A DNA stretch of 64,000 nt. Source: Arcticibacterium luteifluviistationis (lineage in GTDB: Bacteria; Bacteroidota; Bacteroidia; Cytophagales; Spirosomataceae). Of this stretch, positions 1-8,661 are shown piece by piece. Within the stretch, counting starts at the first letter, position 1. Every line of letters starts with the position of its first letter. The DNA lies in NCBI RefSeq assembly GCF_003258705.1, contig NZ_CP029480.1:3224001-3288000 (forward strand), written 5' to 3'. Under the pieces are notes generated by a model. That model was not told where the DNA came from, made no database searches, and was given only the letters and a program-made list of their open reading frames with translations. The position numbers were made by a program, and so were the translations under genes.

Positions 1-944
1 GTACTCCTTATTCCGCCCATTATATCTAGCAGCGTGTCTTTCACTTTCCCTTTAAAAGGCACCTTTACGTCTTTGCCTTCACTAGCACGATATTCTGCCA
101 CACCACCTACATGCTTATTCATAGCCAGAGCGGAACTCATTCCATAGAATCGTTTGTACGCTTTACCGTTTTCTTCAATCAACTCTCCCCCACTTTCTTC
201 ATGGCCTGACAGCATTCCTCCAAGCATCACAAAATCCGCTCCAGCCCCAAAAGCTTTTGAGACGTCTCCTGGCGTAGTACAGCCACCGTCGCTGATTATC
301 TGACCTCCTAAGCCGTGAGCCGCATCTGCACACTCTATTATGGCTGATAGCTGCGGATAACCAACACCTGTTTTCACTCGTGTGGTACATACAGAACCCG
401 GGCCAATACCCACTTTAATAATATCTGCACCTGCCAATAGCAGCTCTTCCACCATTTCGCCTGTCACCACATTTCCCGCTATAATAACCTTATTGGGATA
501 AGTCTTCCTGGTTTGTTTCACAAAACTCACAAAGTGTTCCGAATAACCATTGGCCACATCAATACAGATGAATTTCAGTTTTGGGTTCGTTTTTATTACT
601 TCCGCAACCTTCCCAAAATCTTTCTTATCTGTTCCTGTACTAATGGCTATAAAATCATAAACGTCATCTGTTTGGTTCTTAAGAAAGCTATTCCATTCTT
701 CCAACGAATAATGCTTATGAATGGCCGTAAAAAGCTTCTGTTCACTTAATACTTTTGCCATTTCAAAAGTACCTACTGTATCCATATTGGCAGCCATAAT
801 CGGTATTCCTTTCCATGGAATTTGGCTATGCAAAAAAACAAAATCACGCTCTAAACTCACCTGAGACCTACTTTTTAGCGTGGAACGCTTAGGTCTAATC
901 ATCACATCTTTGAAACCTAGTTTGATTTCATTTTCAATACGCAT
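1..944 (-). CDS. guaC: GMP reductase, C-terminus cut off by window edge
   Basis: Converts GMP to IMP with NADPH in purine salvage; cytosolic TIM-barrel enzyme of the IMPDH/GMPR family. From the ATG at 944, 314 codons read through to the window edge without a stop. The start [14 protein letters not shown], the loop [11 protein letters not shown] with the catalytic Cys at about residue 186, and the following [10 protein letters not shown] phosphate-binding stretch are typical of the short GMPR type. There is no CBS-domain insert, which argues against IMP dehydrogenase. Related enzymes are about 345 residues, so roughly 30 C-terminal residues lie outside the window. Transcription is leftwards and no partner gene is visible. 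Confidence 0.93.
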   Translation of the reverse strand, partial: MRIENEIKLGFKDVMIRPKRSTLKSRSQVSLERDFVFLHSQIPWKGIPIMAANMDTVGTFEMAKVLSEQKLFTAIHKHYSLEEWNSFLKNQTDDVYDFIAISTGTDKKDFGKVAEVIKTNPKLKFICIDVANGYSEHFVSFVKQTRKTYPNKVIIAGNVVTGEMVEELLLAGADIIKVGIGPGSVCTTRVKTGVGYPQLSAIIECADAAHGLGGQIISDGGCTTPGDVSKAFGAGADFVMLGGMLSGHEESGGELIEENGKAYKRFYGMSSALAMNKHVGGVAEYRASEGKDVKVPFKGKVKDTLLDIMGGIRS

Positions 945-1045
945 ATCCCTTGACTTTATTTATTTCTGCAAAATTGACAAGATAAGTTCAAGTTTTAACC
1001 TATCGCAACACCTTACATGAAACAAACAGCTAACTCTCTTAGTTT

Positions 1046-1786
1046 CTATTCTTTTTCCGTACTAAGCAAAGCCTTTTTCACTTTCATCTGAATTCCCCAA
1101 ATTTCTCCTACAGGCACAGGTTTTCTACTTAATTTTTCCAAGTCTGTAAACTCCGACCATAAGAAAGGAGAAAAGCTCATGGATTTATCTCCTCCCATGT
1201 CGCTAACTTCCTCTTCCCAGTCTTTCCAACGTAAGCCTTTATAAAAGTCAGTAACATCACCTGTAAAAGCCCAGTTAATAAATTCTGAATAGCCTATCCC
1301 CAGTGACTCCCACTTTAAATGGTCAGGGGCAAAGTAGAATATTTTCCCTAAGTCTTGCTGTCCGAACTCGCCACCGTTCATGGCATAAAAGCCTCCTGAG
1401 GCATCATCTGCTACTAAAACAAAGGTCATTCCTTCGCCATATTCTTGAAATGATTTCCCTTTATTCCATTCGGGTAAATTACGTTTTAGTTTTTCAGAGC
1501 CTGAGCCCAAGATTCTCAACCAACCATTATCCACCAATATTCCACCTGTTTCGTAAATCACACCTCCCATTAAGGAATGCGTGCTTACTTGCGTTCTATA
1601 CAAGGCTAAACTAGCCTGACTAGAATCTCTTTCTAAAACTTCTATTTCGTTTTTTGCATCAGACAACCAGGGCACCACCAAAGCCCAACCTGGGTCTTCG
1701 GTATCAATCAATTCTTCTAGCGGTTTCATTTGGCTAAATCCAGTTTGAAATAGACCGAGTAAAACTATAAGCGTGAGGTATTTCAT
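1046..1786 (-). CDS. DUF2625 family protein, secreted
   Basis: 246 residues. A hydrophobic N-terminus ending in FQTGFSQ looks like a signal peptide cleaved near residue 19, so the protein is probably periplasmic or exported. The mature part starts with LEELIDTEDPGWALV and contains DNGWLRILGSGS and a W-rich C-terminal half (YKGLRWKDWEEEV), the pattern I associate with DUF2625. No catalytic function is known for the family and none is evident here. It lies about 100 bp downstream of guaC on the same strand. Most DUF2625 proteins I recall lack a signal peptide, so the leader is a point of note. Family assignment is from memory of the motif. Confidence 0.8.
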   Translation of the reverse strand: MKYLTLIVLLGLFQTGFSQMKPLEELIDTEDPGWALVVPWLSDAKNEIEVLERDSSQASLALYRTQVSTHSLMGGVIYETGGILVDNGWLRILGSGSEKLKRNLPEWNKGKSFQEYGEGMTFVLVADDASGGFYAMNGGEFGQQDLGKIFYFAPDHLKWESLGIGYSEFINWAFTGDVTDFYKGLRWKDWEEEVSDMGGDKSMSFSPFLWSEFTDLEKLSRKPVPVGEIWGIQMKVKKALLSTEKE

Positions 1787-2117
1787 TTTTTTATTTTTTG
1801 GCGTTAAAGTATATTATAAACTTATAAAATCACTCCTCAAAAAGCATACGAAGTTGTCGGGTATTTATCTCTTTCTCTACAAAATAGTTGAATGAGTAGA
1901 GTTAGGGCTTGGGCTACGTAATTTTCTTAATAAAAGGCACCACGACGCTGAGTCCCTGCGGAGACTCAGCTAAGGGAAATTATTATTGGGCGATTTTATT
2001 AGAGAAAAGTGCGGTAAAAGAGCGAACAGAGTCCCTAGCGGAGACTCTGTTTAAAGGAAAAGGTACTGCAAAGGGGCTAACAGAGCCTCTAACATAGACT
2101 CGGCAGAAGGAGATACC
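1787..2117. other. Intergenic stretch holding hairpin repeats, no gene seen
   Basis: This 331 bp stretch lies between two leftward genes. The first part is AT-rich and would hold the promoter of the DUF2625 gene. The second half, from about 1945, holds three related copies of a GAGTC...GACTC inverted repeat (listed separately). A rightward open frame of 62 codons crosses it, but it simply translates the repeats and is not believed to be a gene. Confidence 0.6.
1947..2103. repeat. Three copies of a GAGTC/GACTC hairpin repeat
   Basis: Copy 1 (1947-1970) has a perfect 8-bp stem gctgagtc/gactcagc around an 8-nt loop. Copy 2 (2025-2051) has a perfect 9-bp stem aacagagtc/gactctgtt. Copies 1 and 2 share the core gagtccct-(a)gcggagactc and sit about 80 bp apart. 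Copy 3 (about 2080-2103) is degenerate, keeping cagag and gactc but losing the central GC part. Flanks such as taaag/aaagg also recur after the stems. This looks like an interspersed palindromic repeat family rather than a terminator: no T-run follows, and copies point the same way. Confidence 0.7.
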
Positions 2118-2684
2118 TTAGTTTTCTGTAATATTTTCTCCGTTTTGAAACAACTCTAACTTATAGTTTTTACCCAATTCATCTTTACTAAAATCTTTAC
2201 CGGTCTTTAATTCAACAAACAAACCTAGATCATACTTGAATTCATTCCCATAATTATCGTCTGTATACTTCTCCAATTTTAACTTATCATATTTATATAA
2301 ACCGGAAGGGCTACTAGATTTCTTTACCTCAATAATGCAGAGATTACTTCCATTTCCACCTCGTTTATGGATTATTACATCTGGAAAAACTCTTCTAGAA
2401 AAAACTAAGTCGCCTTTTTTTTCTGATTTCTCAAATTCTAGCCGTTCCTTTTCATTTAGTTCTTTAAGTTCTTTCGCCAAAACTTCAATTCTTTTTCTGC
2501 CACCTTCGCTCTCACAATTCCCATTATATTCACAATCAACATCGTATCCTTCAAAAAGACTTGTCAACTTCTCTGCAAACTTGTGCGAAATACTTTGCTC
2601 ACTCAAATCATTCAGAAGAAGCCATTTGTCATTGAGAATGAGCTCTTCTAATCCAATAATTATTTTATATAGAGTGTCTTTCAT
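2118..2684 (-). CDS. Putative PD-(D/E)XK nuclease-fold protein
   Basis: 188 residues, lysine- and glutamate-rich, no signal peptide. The core FPDVIIHKRG (Asp at about 102) followed after 16 residues by CIIEVKKSS (Glu 119, Lys 121) is the D...ExK metal-binding pattern of the PD-(D/E)XK fold. An upstream Glu at about 38 in the helix HKFAEKL fits the usual first acidic residue. The N-terminus has no recognisable DNA-binding domain. It lies 31 bp downstream of the FAN1-like gene on the same strand. It could be a defence or repair nuclease, or a degenerate restriction enzyme. The fold is inferred from motif spacing; substrate is unknown. Confidence 0.6.
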   Translation of the reverse strand: MKDTLYKIIIGLEELILNDKWLLLNDLSEQSISHKFAEKLTSLFEGYDVDCEYNGNCESEGGRKRIEVLAKELKELNEKERLEFEKSEKKGDLVFSRRVFPDVIIHKRGGNGSNLCIIEVKKSSSPSGLYKYDKLKLEKYTDDNYGNEFKYDLGLFVELKTGKDFSKDELGKNYKLELFQNGENITEN

Positions 2685-2715
2685 TAAGTTTGTAACCGTT
2701 AAATTCTAATAATTT

Positions 2716-4398
2716 TCACTCCTCAAAAAACACCCTCAGCACCTTGGCATTTATGCCTTTTTCTTCAAAGTAGTTTAGCCAGTAAAGTTGACGATTAGAT
2801 AAATTATCGGTGGGTGATTTCACTTCTACAAACTCATAGCCGTTTTCGTCCCAAACAAACAAATCTGGAAAGCCTCTGGAGTTTTCTACGATGTCTTGAC
2901 AGATATGCACCAAAACCTCTTTGATGGGCTCTAAGCCTATGTATTGTGTGGCTATCCTGATGCTCTCCCACATTCCTTCCATCCATATCACAAAAGGATT
3001 TGCTATGCCCTCATGGTCGGTAAATTTCCTTCCCATAAAAAGCAGCAAACTTTCCATATCCTGAAAGCTTTCTAAATGCTCATGAATATGTTCTTTACGT
3101 TTCAGGTAAAAATCGGGTAAATGCAAATCGGACGGACGTCGCTGAAAAGGGTGATGAAAAGCCACCAAACTTGGGTCAAAAATGATATCCCAAAAGACTA
3201 GTCCAAAAATGCCACGCCAAAGATGATTTTCGGAAAATATGGCGTATTTCCCTTCTGCCATATAATGCTCTATGGTGCCTAGTTCTACATTTCCTTTGTA
3301 AATGGCATTGATGTAAATTCGCTCTGCTTCGTGTAGCTTTTCGGTGGTGAGCTTCTTCTTCCGTTTTGATTTTGACAAAATTCGCTCTGAAAAGTCTTTG
3401 GCAAATAAATGTTCGTCGGCATTGCTGCTATTCGCCATCATGTCTTCACATAAGGCCAGAGCCTCTTCATTATGCTTTAGCTTTACCAAACATCGCACAC
3501 GCCTTTCTTTTGCCATAGGCAATGCACACATCTTAAAAACCTCCACTGCCAGTTCTTCTGACTTTTGACGCTCTAAATGCCTTCCTATCTTTAATGTCAA
3601 TCGCTCTAGTGCTGGCTTGGCTACCTCGGAAAGGTCTTTAATGGTATCTACCATGGTGTCAAACCAATCATAAAGAGCCTCTGGAGTTTCTTCTTTCTTT
3701 AGCTTTTCAAAGAGGTCCGTTTGGTCAGAAATCATCCATTTATCTTCTGCATCTTTTCTGGTTTCAAATCTCGCTACCAGTTTATCTTCATCATGCGAGA
3801 AGTACTGAATAAAGCCTAAGTCTCTCACCACAAACTCCGTCATATCCATATAACGGTTTCCGAAAAACAGGAACTTGAAAAACGTTACTTCGTATTCAAA
3901 GTTGACTTTAACCAAAGGCTGCCCTAGGGCTATTTCTTCCACCACTTGGGCAGGTTCTAGATTATCTTTAATCCATTCAGAAACCTCCCCTTTTGACTTT
4001 GTTTTAAAACCTTTTTCAGGAATGAGTTTTAAGAGCTCTGGTTTGGTACTTAAATGCAATAACTCCAAAAGGAAATCAGCATGATTGACCGATAGGTCTT
4101 CCACAAAACCTTTTGAAAGCAGTTCTGCTAAAGCTTCTGGTAAGTTTTCTATTTCCTCATATTTGAGCCGCTGGCTCCTAAAAAAAAGGCCTTTACGGTT
4201 AGTAAACCGAATAAAAAGGCACTGAGCATCTTCAGAAAGGGCGTAGAATTTCCGTAGGAAACGCCACTCCTTTTCTTCCAAAATATGCTTGTACTTGTCT
4301 TTGACGAAGTCAAGCAGGTAATTAAAATAATCGAGGTAATACTTTGGTGGAAGTACTATGTTTTCATTTTCTGACACTGTGCAATTTATGGTTTTCAA
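2716..4398 (-). CDS. FAN1-like VRR-NUC structure-specific nuclease
   Basis: 560 residues, matching the size of bacterial FAN1 homologues (such as the Pseudomonas enzyme), which cut 5'-flap and crosslink-repair intermediates. The N-terminal half (YALSEDAQCLFIRFTNRKG, then ELLSKGF) resembles the SAP/winged-helix region. The middle is helical and TPR-like. The C-terminus carries the VRR-NUC active site: FPDLF (Asp 512), EVK (525-527) and a following Gln near 537. The start codon is TTG, because the frame is closed by a stop six codons upstream and no early ATG exists. It is cytosolic. Likely role is interstrand-crosslink repair; this is inferred from the family. Confidence 0.82.
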   Translation of the reverse strand: MKTINCTVSENENIVLPPKYYLDYFNYLLDFVKDKYKHILEEKEWRFLRKFYALSEDAQCLFIRFTNRKGLFFRSQRLKYEEIENLPEALAELLSKGFVEDLSVNHADFLLELLHLSTKPELLKLIPEKGFKTKSKGEVSEWIKDNLEPAQVVEEIALGQPLVKVNFEYEVTFFKFLFFGNRYMDMTEFVVRDLGFIQYFSHDEDKLVARFETRKDAEDKWMISDQTDLFEKLKKEETPEALYDWFDTMVDTIKDLSEVAKPALERLTLKIGRHLERQKSEELAVEVFKMCALPMAKERRVRCLVKLKHNEEALALCEDMMANSSNADEHLFAKDFSERILSKSKRKKKLTTEKLHEAERIYINAIYKGNVELGTIEHYMAEGKYAIFSENHLWRGIFGLVFWDIIFDPSLVAFHHPFQRRPSDLHLPDFYLKRKEHIHEHLESFQDMESLLLFMGRKFTDHEGIANPFVIWMEGMWESIRIATQYIGLEPIKEVLVHICQDIVENSRGFPDLFVWDENGYEFVEVKSPTDNLSNRQLYWLNYFEEKGINAKVLRVFFEE

Positions 4399-4504
4399 CC
4401 GAATTACGCATTAGAAAATTCACAGTACTGCTAGTTTGAGTTTGTCACAATTTTGGTAGGAAGGCCAAAATCCCGCCAAACATATTATACCTTTTACTAT
4501 CTCC

Positions 4505-4550
4505 CGAGGGGTTTCACCCCTTGCTATTAACATATCGCTCCGCTGGAGCT
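4505..4550. repeat. REP-like double palindrome
   Basis: Two small hairpins lie side by side: aggggt-ttc-acccct (4507-4521) and gctcc-gct-ggagc (4537-4549), joined by a short ttgctattaacatatc linker. I recognise this composition (a GGGGT hairpin, a ctattaa spacer and a gctccgctggagc hairpin) as a common interspersed palindrome in Bacteroidota genomes. It lies downstream of the TonB receptor gene and upstream of the FAN1-like gene. No transposase is nearby. Confidence 0.6.
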
Positions 4551-4584
4551 TAAATCCCATTTGATTTTAAGAATTTAAATCTCT

Positions 4585-4606
4585 CTAATAATTCTACAAT
4601 TATTAG
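4585..4606. terminator. AT-rich hairpin downstream of TonB receptor gene
   Basis: A perfect 9-bp inverted repeat, ctaataatt and aattattag around a 4-nt loop, lies just past the stop of the leftward receptor gene. It is AT-only apart from the ends and lacks a clear T-run, so its strength as a terminator is doubtful. Confidence 0.35.
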
Positions 4607-4620
4607 CAATTAAAATGTTC

Positions 4621-7005
4621 TTAGTTACGCCTTCTAGCTCCCGAATACTCCATAGCTTCTCCTTTTCCGAACCCGTAGCTAAAGCCTAAGGCTATAAAAC
4701 GGCCTCGCTGCCTGCTGCTGTAAACGTAAAACTCAGGCTGTACCGTTTCTGATTTCCCTATTCTAGAAGCCAGTACATCTCTTACGCTCAAATTGACAAC
4801 GCCTCTACCTTTAAGAATTTTCTTTCTTATACCAAAATCGGCGTAAACTTGCTGAGACTCCTCCCCTTGTAAGGTTCTTACTTTTGAACGGTAATTACCG
4901 CTAACTTCCACATCTATATCTTTTGGCAAGCCTATTTTAGCATTCAACCTTGTACTCCATCTGTCAGCACTGAAATCAAACAATACAGCCTCTAAAGAAC
5001 CTTCTCTTTTAAACATGCTATAGTTGAAGTCCCCATTAAAAGTCAGCCATTTTGCGGCAGTTAGCTTTCCGTTTATTTCTAAACCAGTAGACTTGTTGGT
5101 TCCAATATTAGTAGGCTTGGTGTACGTAACGCCATCTTCAAAAGTAGAAATACGCTCTACCACATCATCCGTCATTCTGTAATAAATAGCTCCGTTAAGC
5201 GATAGCTTATCTAATAAGTAAATAGCTGTCAGTTCATACGAATCTGTATATTCTGGTAATAATTCAGGATTACCGGTACGTACATTAAAGTTGTTTCTGA
5301 TGTTAAAGAATGGATTTAAATCCCATAGACGAGGTCTGTAAATTCGGCTAGAATAACCCGCCTGTACAGAAAACTCTTTTGACACTTTAAGGGTAGTATG
5401 TAAACTTGGAAATAGGTTATTATACTTCTGTGAGTTTGAAACATTTGTAGTAGCCAAATAAGTGTTTAGGTCTGTACTTTCCATTCTTACTCCTAGTTTC
5501 ACACCCCATTTCTCTGCTTCGTAAGAACCCGTAGTATAAGCTGCAAACACTTTTTGATTGTACTCAAAAAGATTAGTCAAAGCTGCATTTTCTACATACT
5601 CACCACCAATTTCGTCACTAACTGAATAATCATTGCTCACATCGTTAATCACATATTGCGAACCTAGTTCCCATGTAAAAGCATCAGAGAATGGATGCGT
5701 ATAATCAACCTTGAAAAGGTTTTCAGCTTCTTTGAAATTCGTTCTAGTTTGTTGGTCGTTTAAATCACCAGTACCAAACGTGTAGGTATTACCAAACTGA
5801 GACGACTGGTCTTTTCCAAAAAAGCTACCTACTGCAGATGCTAATAGTGTGTGGTCTTTATGGTCTTTGAAGTCTCTTTTATACTGAAAGTCGTACTGAT
5901 ACTTTGGGTTATTGGCCTCTGTGGCTTCTTCTCTATACCATTCTGACACCACCTGATTTTGGGCATCTAACATACTGTAATCTGTTCTAGAAGGCCCGTC
6001 TTCTATTTCATAAGCAAAGTTTCCTGAAAGTGTGAAAACGTTATACTCGTTTAAGTGATAGTCGGTTCCTAAAATGAAATTATAAAAGGTCTCGTTTCTG
6101 TACTCGGTGCCTTTGCTGTTAATAATCTCGTTGTTTACCAAGTCTTGGTTGATGTTTTCCATCTTACTTGGCAGTGACCTATACCCTGCTCCTAGCTGCG
6201 AAAACAAGTTAAATTTCTCTGTTCTTCTGTTTAAACTAATACCTATACTATGACTATCTGGAATACCTGTATTTAAAGAAACCGAACCATTAAAACCTTT
6301 TCTTTCGTCCTTTTTGATGATGATATTGATAATGCCGCTGGTACCCTCTGCATCATATTTTGCCGAAGGATTAGTAATTACCTCAATTTTCTCAATCATG
6401 TCTGCCGTAATGGTACCAAGAGCATTTCCTTCACCAGAAGCCATCACAGAAGGCTTACCGTTTATAAGAATTTGAACACCACCGCTACCCCTAAGGCTTA
6501 TTTCTCCTTCTATACTTACATTGACCGAAGGTACATTGTTTAGAATTTCTAAAGCACTAGCTCCTGTAGTCGACAAATCTTTTCCAACATTAAAAACACG
6601 CTTATCTAATTCAAATTCCGTTTGAGACTTCTCGGCTCTCACAACTACCTCTTCAAAAAGCATGTTGTTTTCTTCTAGCTTAACCTGCCCAATATTGACC
6701 ACGCCATTTTCAATGCTGAATTCCTTTATCGTTAAATTATTAAACCCAATAGAACTGATTTCCACAAGAAATGAATTAGCCGAGGTTTGAATTTCAAACA
6801 ATCCTTGAATGTCTGCTGTAGCACCTGTAATAGGTTTCTTGGTGGTCTTATTTAACAAAGCCACAGACGCAAACTCTATGGGAGCACCAGTTTGTCCATT
6901 TAAAACCTCGCCTTTCACCAAAATGTTAGTTTCCTGAGCTTTTAACGTGGCTACAGAAAAGAATAAGACAGAAAGGCTAAGAACTATTTTATAAACGAAT
7001 TTCAT
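4621..7005 (-). CDS. TonB-dependent receptor, outer_membrane_beta_barrel_3 type
   Basis: About 794 residues from the ATG at 7005, chosen because it starts directly with a signal peptide (MKFVYKIVLSLSVLFFS...LKAQ); the frame is open ten codons further up, but that would disrupt the leader. Order: signal peptide, carboxypeptidase-regulatory-like beta domain (KGEVLNGQTGAPIEFASVAL), plug domain with LRGSGGVQILINGKPSV, and a long C-terminal barrel. The end GFSYGFGKGEAMEYSG is typical of the PF14905-type receptors common in Bacteroidota. No SusD partner is adjacent, so it is not a classical polysaccharide locus. Ligand is unknown. A palindrome sits in its leader (see separate entry). Confidence 0.88.
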   Translation of the reverse strand: MKFVYKIVLSLSVLFFSVATLKAQETNILVKGEVLNGQTGAPIEFASVALLNKTTKKPITGATADIQGLFEIQTSANSFLVEISSIGFNNLTIKEFSIENGVVNIGQVKLEENNMLFEEVVVRAEKSQTEFELDKRVFNVGKDLSTTGASALEILNNVPSVNVSIEGEISLRGSGGVQILINGKPSVMASGEGNALGTITADMIEKIEVITNPSAKYDAEGTSGIINIIIKKDERKGFNGSVSLNTGIPDSHSIGISLNRRTEKFNLFSQLGAGYRSLPSKMENINQDLVNNEIINSKGTEYRNETFYNFILGTDYHLNEYNVFTLSGNFAYEIEDGPSRTDYSMLDAQNQVVSEWYREEATEANNPKYQYDFQYKRDFKDHKDHTLLASAVGSFFGKDQSSQFGNTYTFGTGDLNDQQTRTNFKEAENLFKVDYTHPFSDAFTWELGSQYVINDVSNDYSVSDEIGGEYVENAALTNLFEYNQKVFAAYTTGSYEAEKWGVKLGVRMESTDLNTYLATTNVSNSQKYNNLFPSLHTTLKVSKEFSVQAGYSSRIYRPRLWDLNPFFNIRNNFNVRTGNPELLPEYTDSYELTAIYLLDKLSLNGAIYYRMTDDVVERISTFEDGVTYTKPTNIGTNKSTGLEINGKLTAAKWLTFNGDFNYSMFKREGSLEAVLFDFSADRWSTRLNAKIGLPKDIDVEVSGNYRSKVRTLQGEESQQVYADFGIRKKILKGRGVVNLSVRDVLASRIGKSETVQPEFYVYSSRQRGRFIALGFSYGFGKGEAMEYSGARRRN

Positions 7006-7017
7006 ATGGTATAGTAA

Positions 7018-7036
7018 TTTGCTGCAATGCAGCAAA
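7018..7036. promoter_or_regulatory. Palindrome in the leader of the TonB receptor gene
   Basis: A 19-bp near-perfect dyad, tttgctgca-a-tgcagcaaa, lies 13-31 bases upstream of the receptor start codon. The single-base centre and 9-bp arms fit a dimeric-repressor operator; as RNA it could also form a short stem over the ribosome-entry region. Role is inferred from symmetry and position only. Confidence 0.4.
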
Positions 7037-7192
7037 AGGTTTTGTTATTGCTTGGACAGCGTAAATAACAAAGTACGTACTTATTTAAATGTAATGTTTC
7101 TGGAATCGGCAAATACTAGCATATAAACGACAAGTCGGCTCGTTTATCGATTTTTCAAATACTTAAGCAGGAAGAACGTAGAGGAAATTAGA

Positions 7193-7957
7193 CTAAAGTG
7201 AAAACTTCAGTCCATCATAAGCAAGAGCCATACCTTTAGGCAGCTCCTTATTTACCTCATCATGAAGGCCCATTTTATGAGAAATGTGTGTGAAATAGGT
7301 TTGCTCTGCTCCTACTTCTTTCGCCACTTCAATAGCCTTATCTAAAGTAAAGTGTGAAATATGAGGCGTTTTTTGAAGTGCATCCAATACCAAAACTTTT
7401 GACCCTTTAGCCTTCTCTAACTCCTTTTTAGAAATATAATTGGCATCAGTGATGTAGCTAAAGTCTTTAATACGGAAACCAAAAACTGGGAGTTTGTGGT
7501 GCATTACCTCTATAGGGATAATCTCTAAGTCGGCGATAGAAAATGGTTCGTTTTTAATTTGAACCGTTTTTATCAAAGGAACACCAGGGTAAGACTCTTC
7601 TAAAAAAGCATAGTGAAACTCTCTTTTAAGCTGTTCTAAGACAGTTTCTCTTCCGTAAATATTGAGGTATTTTTTGCCATTTAAATAATTAAAGGGCCTG
7701 ACATCGTCTAAGCCTGCGGTGTGATCTTTGTGCTCGTGGGTAAAAAGAAGAGCATCTAGCTTTAAGATACCTGTAGGCAAAAGTTGCTGCCTAAAGTCAG
7801 GACCAGAGTCTATAACTATATCTAAGTCATCAGTTTGCAGTAAAACTGAGACTCTGAGTCTTTTGTCCTTTTGATTTGTGGATTGGCAGACATCACAGCC
7901 ACAAGTAAGTACTGGCACGCCAGACGAGGTACCAGTACCTAATATTGTGATGTTCAT
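7193..7957 (-). CDS. Metallo-beta-lactamase-fold hydrolase, PhnP-like
   Basis: 254 residues, cytosolic. The N-terminus LGTGTSSGVPVLTCGCDVC, with paired cysteines for a structural zinc, and the metal motif THEHKDH (His 74, His 76, Asp 78, His 79) match the PhnP/phosphoribosyl 1,2-cyclic phosphodiesterase branch of the MBL superfamily. Further metal ligands appear in VMHHKLPVFGFR, ITDA and FTHISH. No phn genes are nearby, so a general phosphodiesterase role is likelier than phosphonate use. It is 14 bp downstream of the stand-alone receiver gene and probably shares its transcript. Confidence 0.85.
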   Translation of the reverse strand: MNITILGTGTSSGVPVLTCGCDVCQSTNQKDKRLRVSVLLQTDDLDIVIDSGPDFRQQLLPTGILKLDALLFTHEHKDHTAGLDDVRPFNYLNGKKYLNIYGRETVLEQLKREFHYAFLEESYPGVPLIKTVQIKNEPFSIADLEIIPIEVMHHKLPVFGFRIKDFSYITDANYISKKELEKAKGSKVLVLDALQKTPHISHFTLDKAIEVAKEVGAEQTYFTHISHKMGLHDEVNKELPKGMALAYDGLKFSL

Positions 7958-7971
7958 ATTAACAAAAACGC

Positions 7972-8346
7972 TTAATCTTCAGTAAGGTCTTTTACTACTT
8001 TTACTAGCTTGTCAAAGTTTAATGGCTTCATTAAAACTTCGTTAAAACCAGCTTCTTTGTACTCATCTTCAGTGAAATTTCTAGCATTTCCTGTGATGGC
8101 CACTACTGGTAGTTTAGCTGTAGCCTCAGTTTCTCTGATAATTTTAACACATTCAATACCGTCCATTACTGGCATATTGATGTCTAATAAAACTATATCA
8201 AATGGTTCCTTTTCAAGTAATTGAATTACTTGCTCACCATTTTTCACAACAGTGATTTTGAAATTTTGAAACTCGAGAATTTTTCTTGCTAAGTTTTGGA
8301 TGACTGATGAATCCTCAGCAATTAGAACATTTTTAGGTGACGACAT
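7972..8346 (-). CDS. Single-domain response regulator (CheY-like)
   Basis: 124 residues made only of a receiver domain: acidic pair Glu 11/Asp 12 in IAEDSS, phosphoacceptor Asp 55 in VLLDINMP, the conserved TG in VAITGNA and Lys in LMKPLNF. No output domain, so it acts by protein-protein contact or as a phosphate shuttle. No kinase is adjacent; the nearest are the two hybrid kinases 2-4 kb away on the same strand, which makes it a candidate partner by position only. It precedes the MBL-fold hydrolase gene by 14 bp. Confidence 0.9.
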   Translation of the reverse strand: MSSPKNVLIAEDSSVIQNLARKILEFQNFKITVVKNGEQVIQLLEKEPFDIVLLDINMPVMDGIECVKIIRETEATAKLPVVAITGNARNFTEDEYKEAGFNEVLMKPLNFDKLVKVVKDLTED

Positions 8347-8661
8347 ATTAATTTAAAAAGATTTCGCTTGAACTTGATTTGTAAATATAGAACAGAAGTG
8401 CTTTACTTCATTTCTAATACAAGGTTTTTTCTATAAAGTTCCTGAGAATTTATAGATTCTAAATAATCTGGCATTAAAAACGATGATAAATTGAGACATA
8501 AAGACGTCTTTTCTCAATTCAGAACTAGTCAATCCTTTCTAATAAATTATTTCCATTTGAGTTACTAACACCTATAAAATAGTCATTCTGCCAAGAATTG
8601 AAATATTGTTCGGTATTCTTCCCAGCCTTTTCTATTTTTGCAGCTTCATTAAAAGTGGAAA
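8347..8661. other. Intergenic region between divergent genes
   Basis: 315 bp between the leftward receiver gene and the rightward YcxB-like gene. It is AT-rich, with no open frame worth calling. It holds a small 8-bp inverted repeat tctataaa/tttataga (8430-8456) of unknown role and the -7 box for the rightward gene. Confidence 0.5.
8633..8640 (+). promoter_or_regulatory. -7 box for the YcxB-like gene
   Basis: TATTTTTG matches the Bacteroidota -7 consensus TAnnTTTG and lies 21 bp upstream of the start codon, which implies a very short leader. No well-spaced -33 TTG was found. Confidence 0.45.

Noticed and set aside
1909-2097. Rightward 62-codon open frame
   Set aside because: It translates the palindromic repeat copies and has no promoter, no start context and no domain; the repetition explains the open frame.
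1947-2103. CRISPR array
   Set aside because: Only three copies, one decayed, each a palindrome with uneven spacing, and no cas genes in the window.
7006-7035. Longer start for the TonB receptor at 7035
   Set aside because: It would place ten residues, including a Cys, before a clean signal peptide and would overlap the palindrome.
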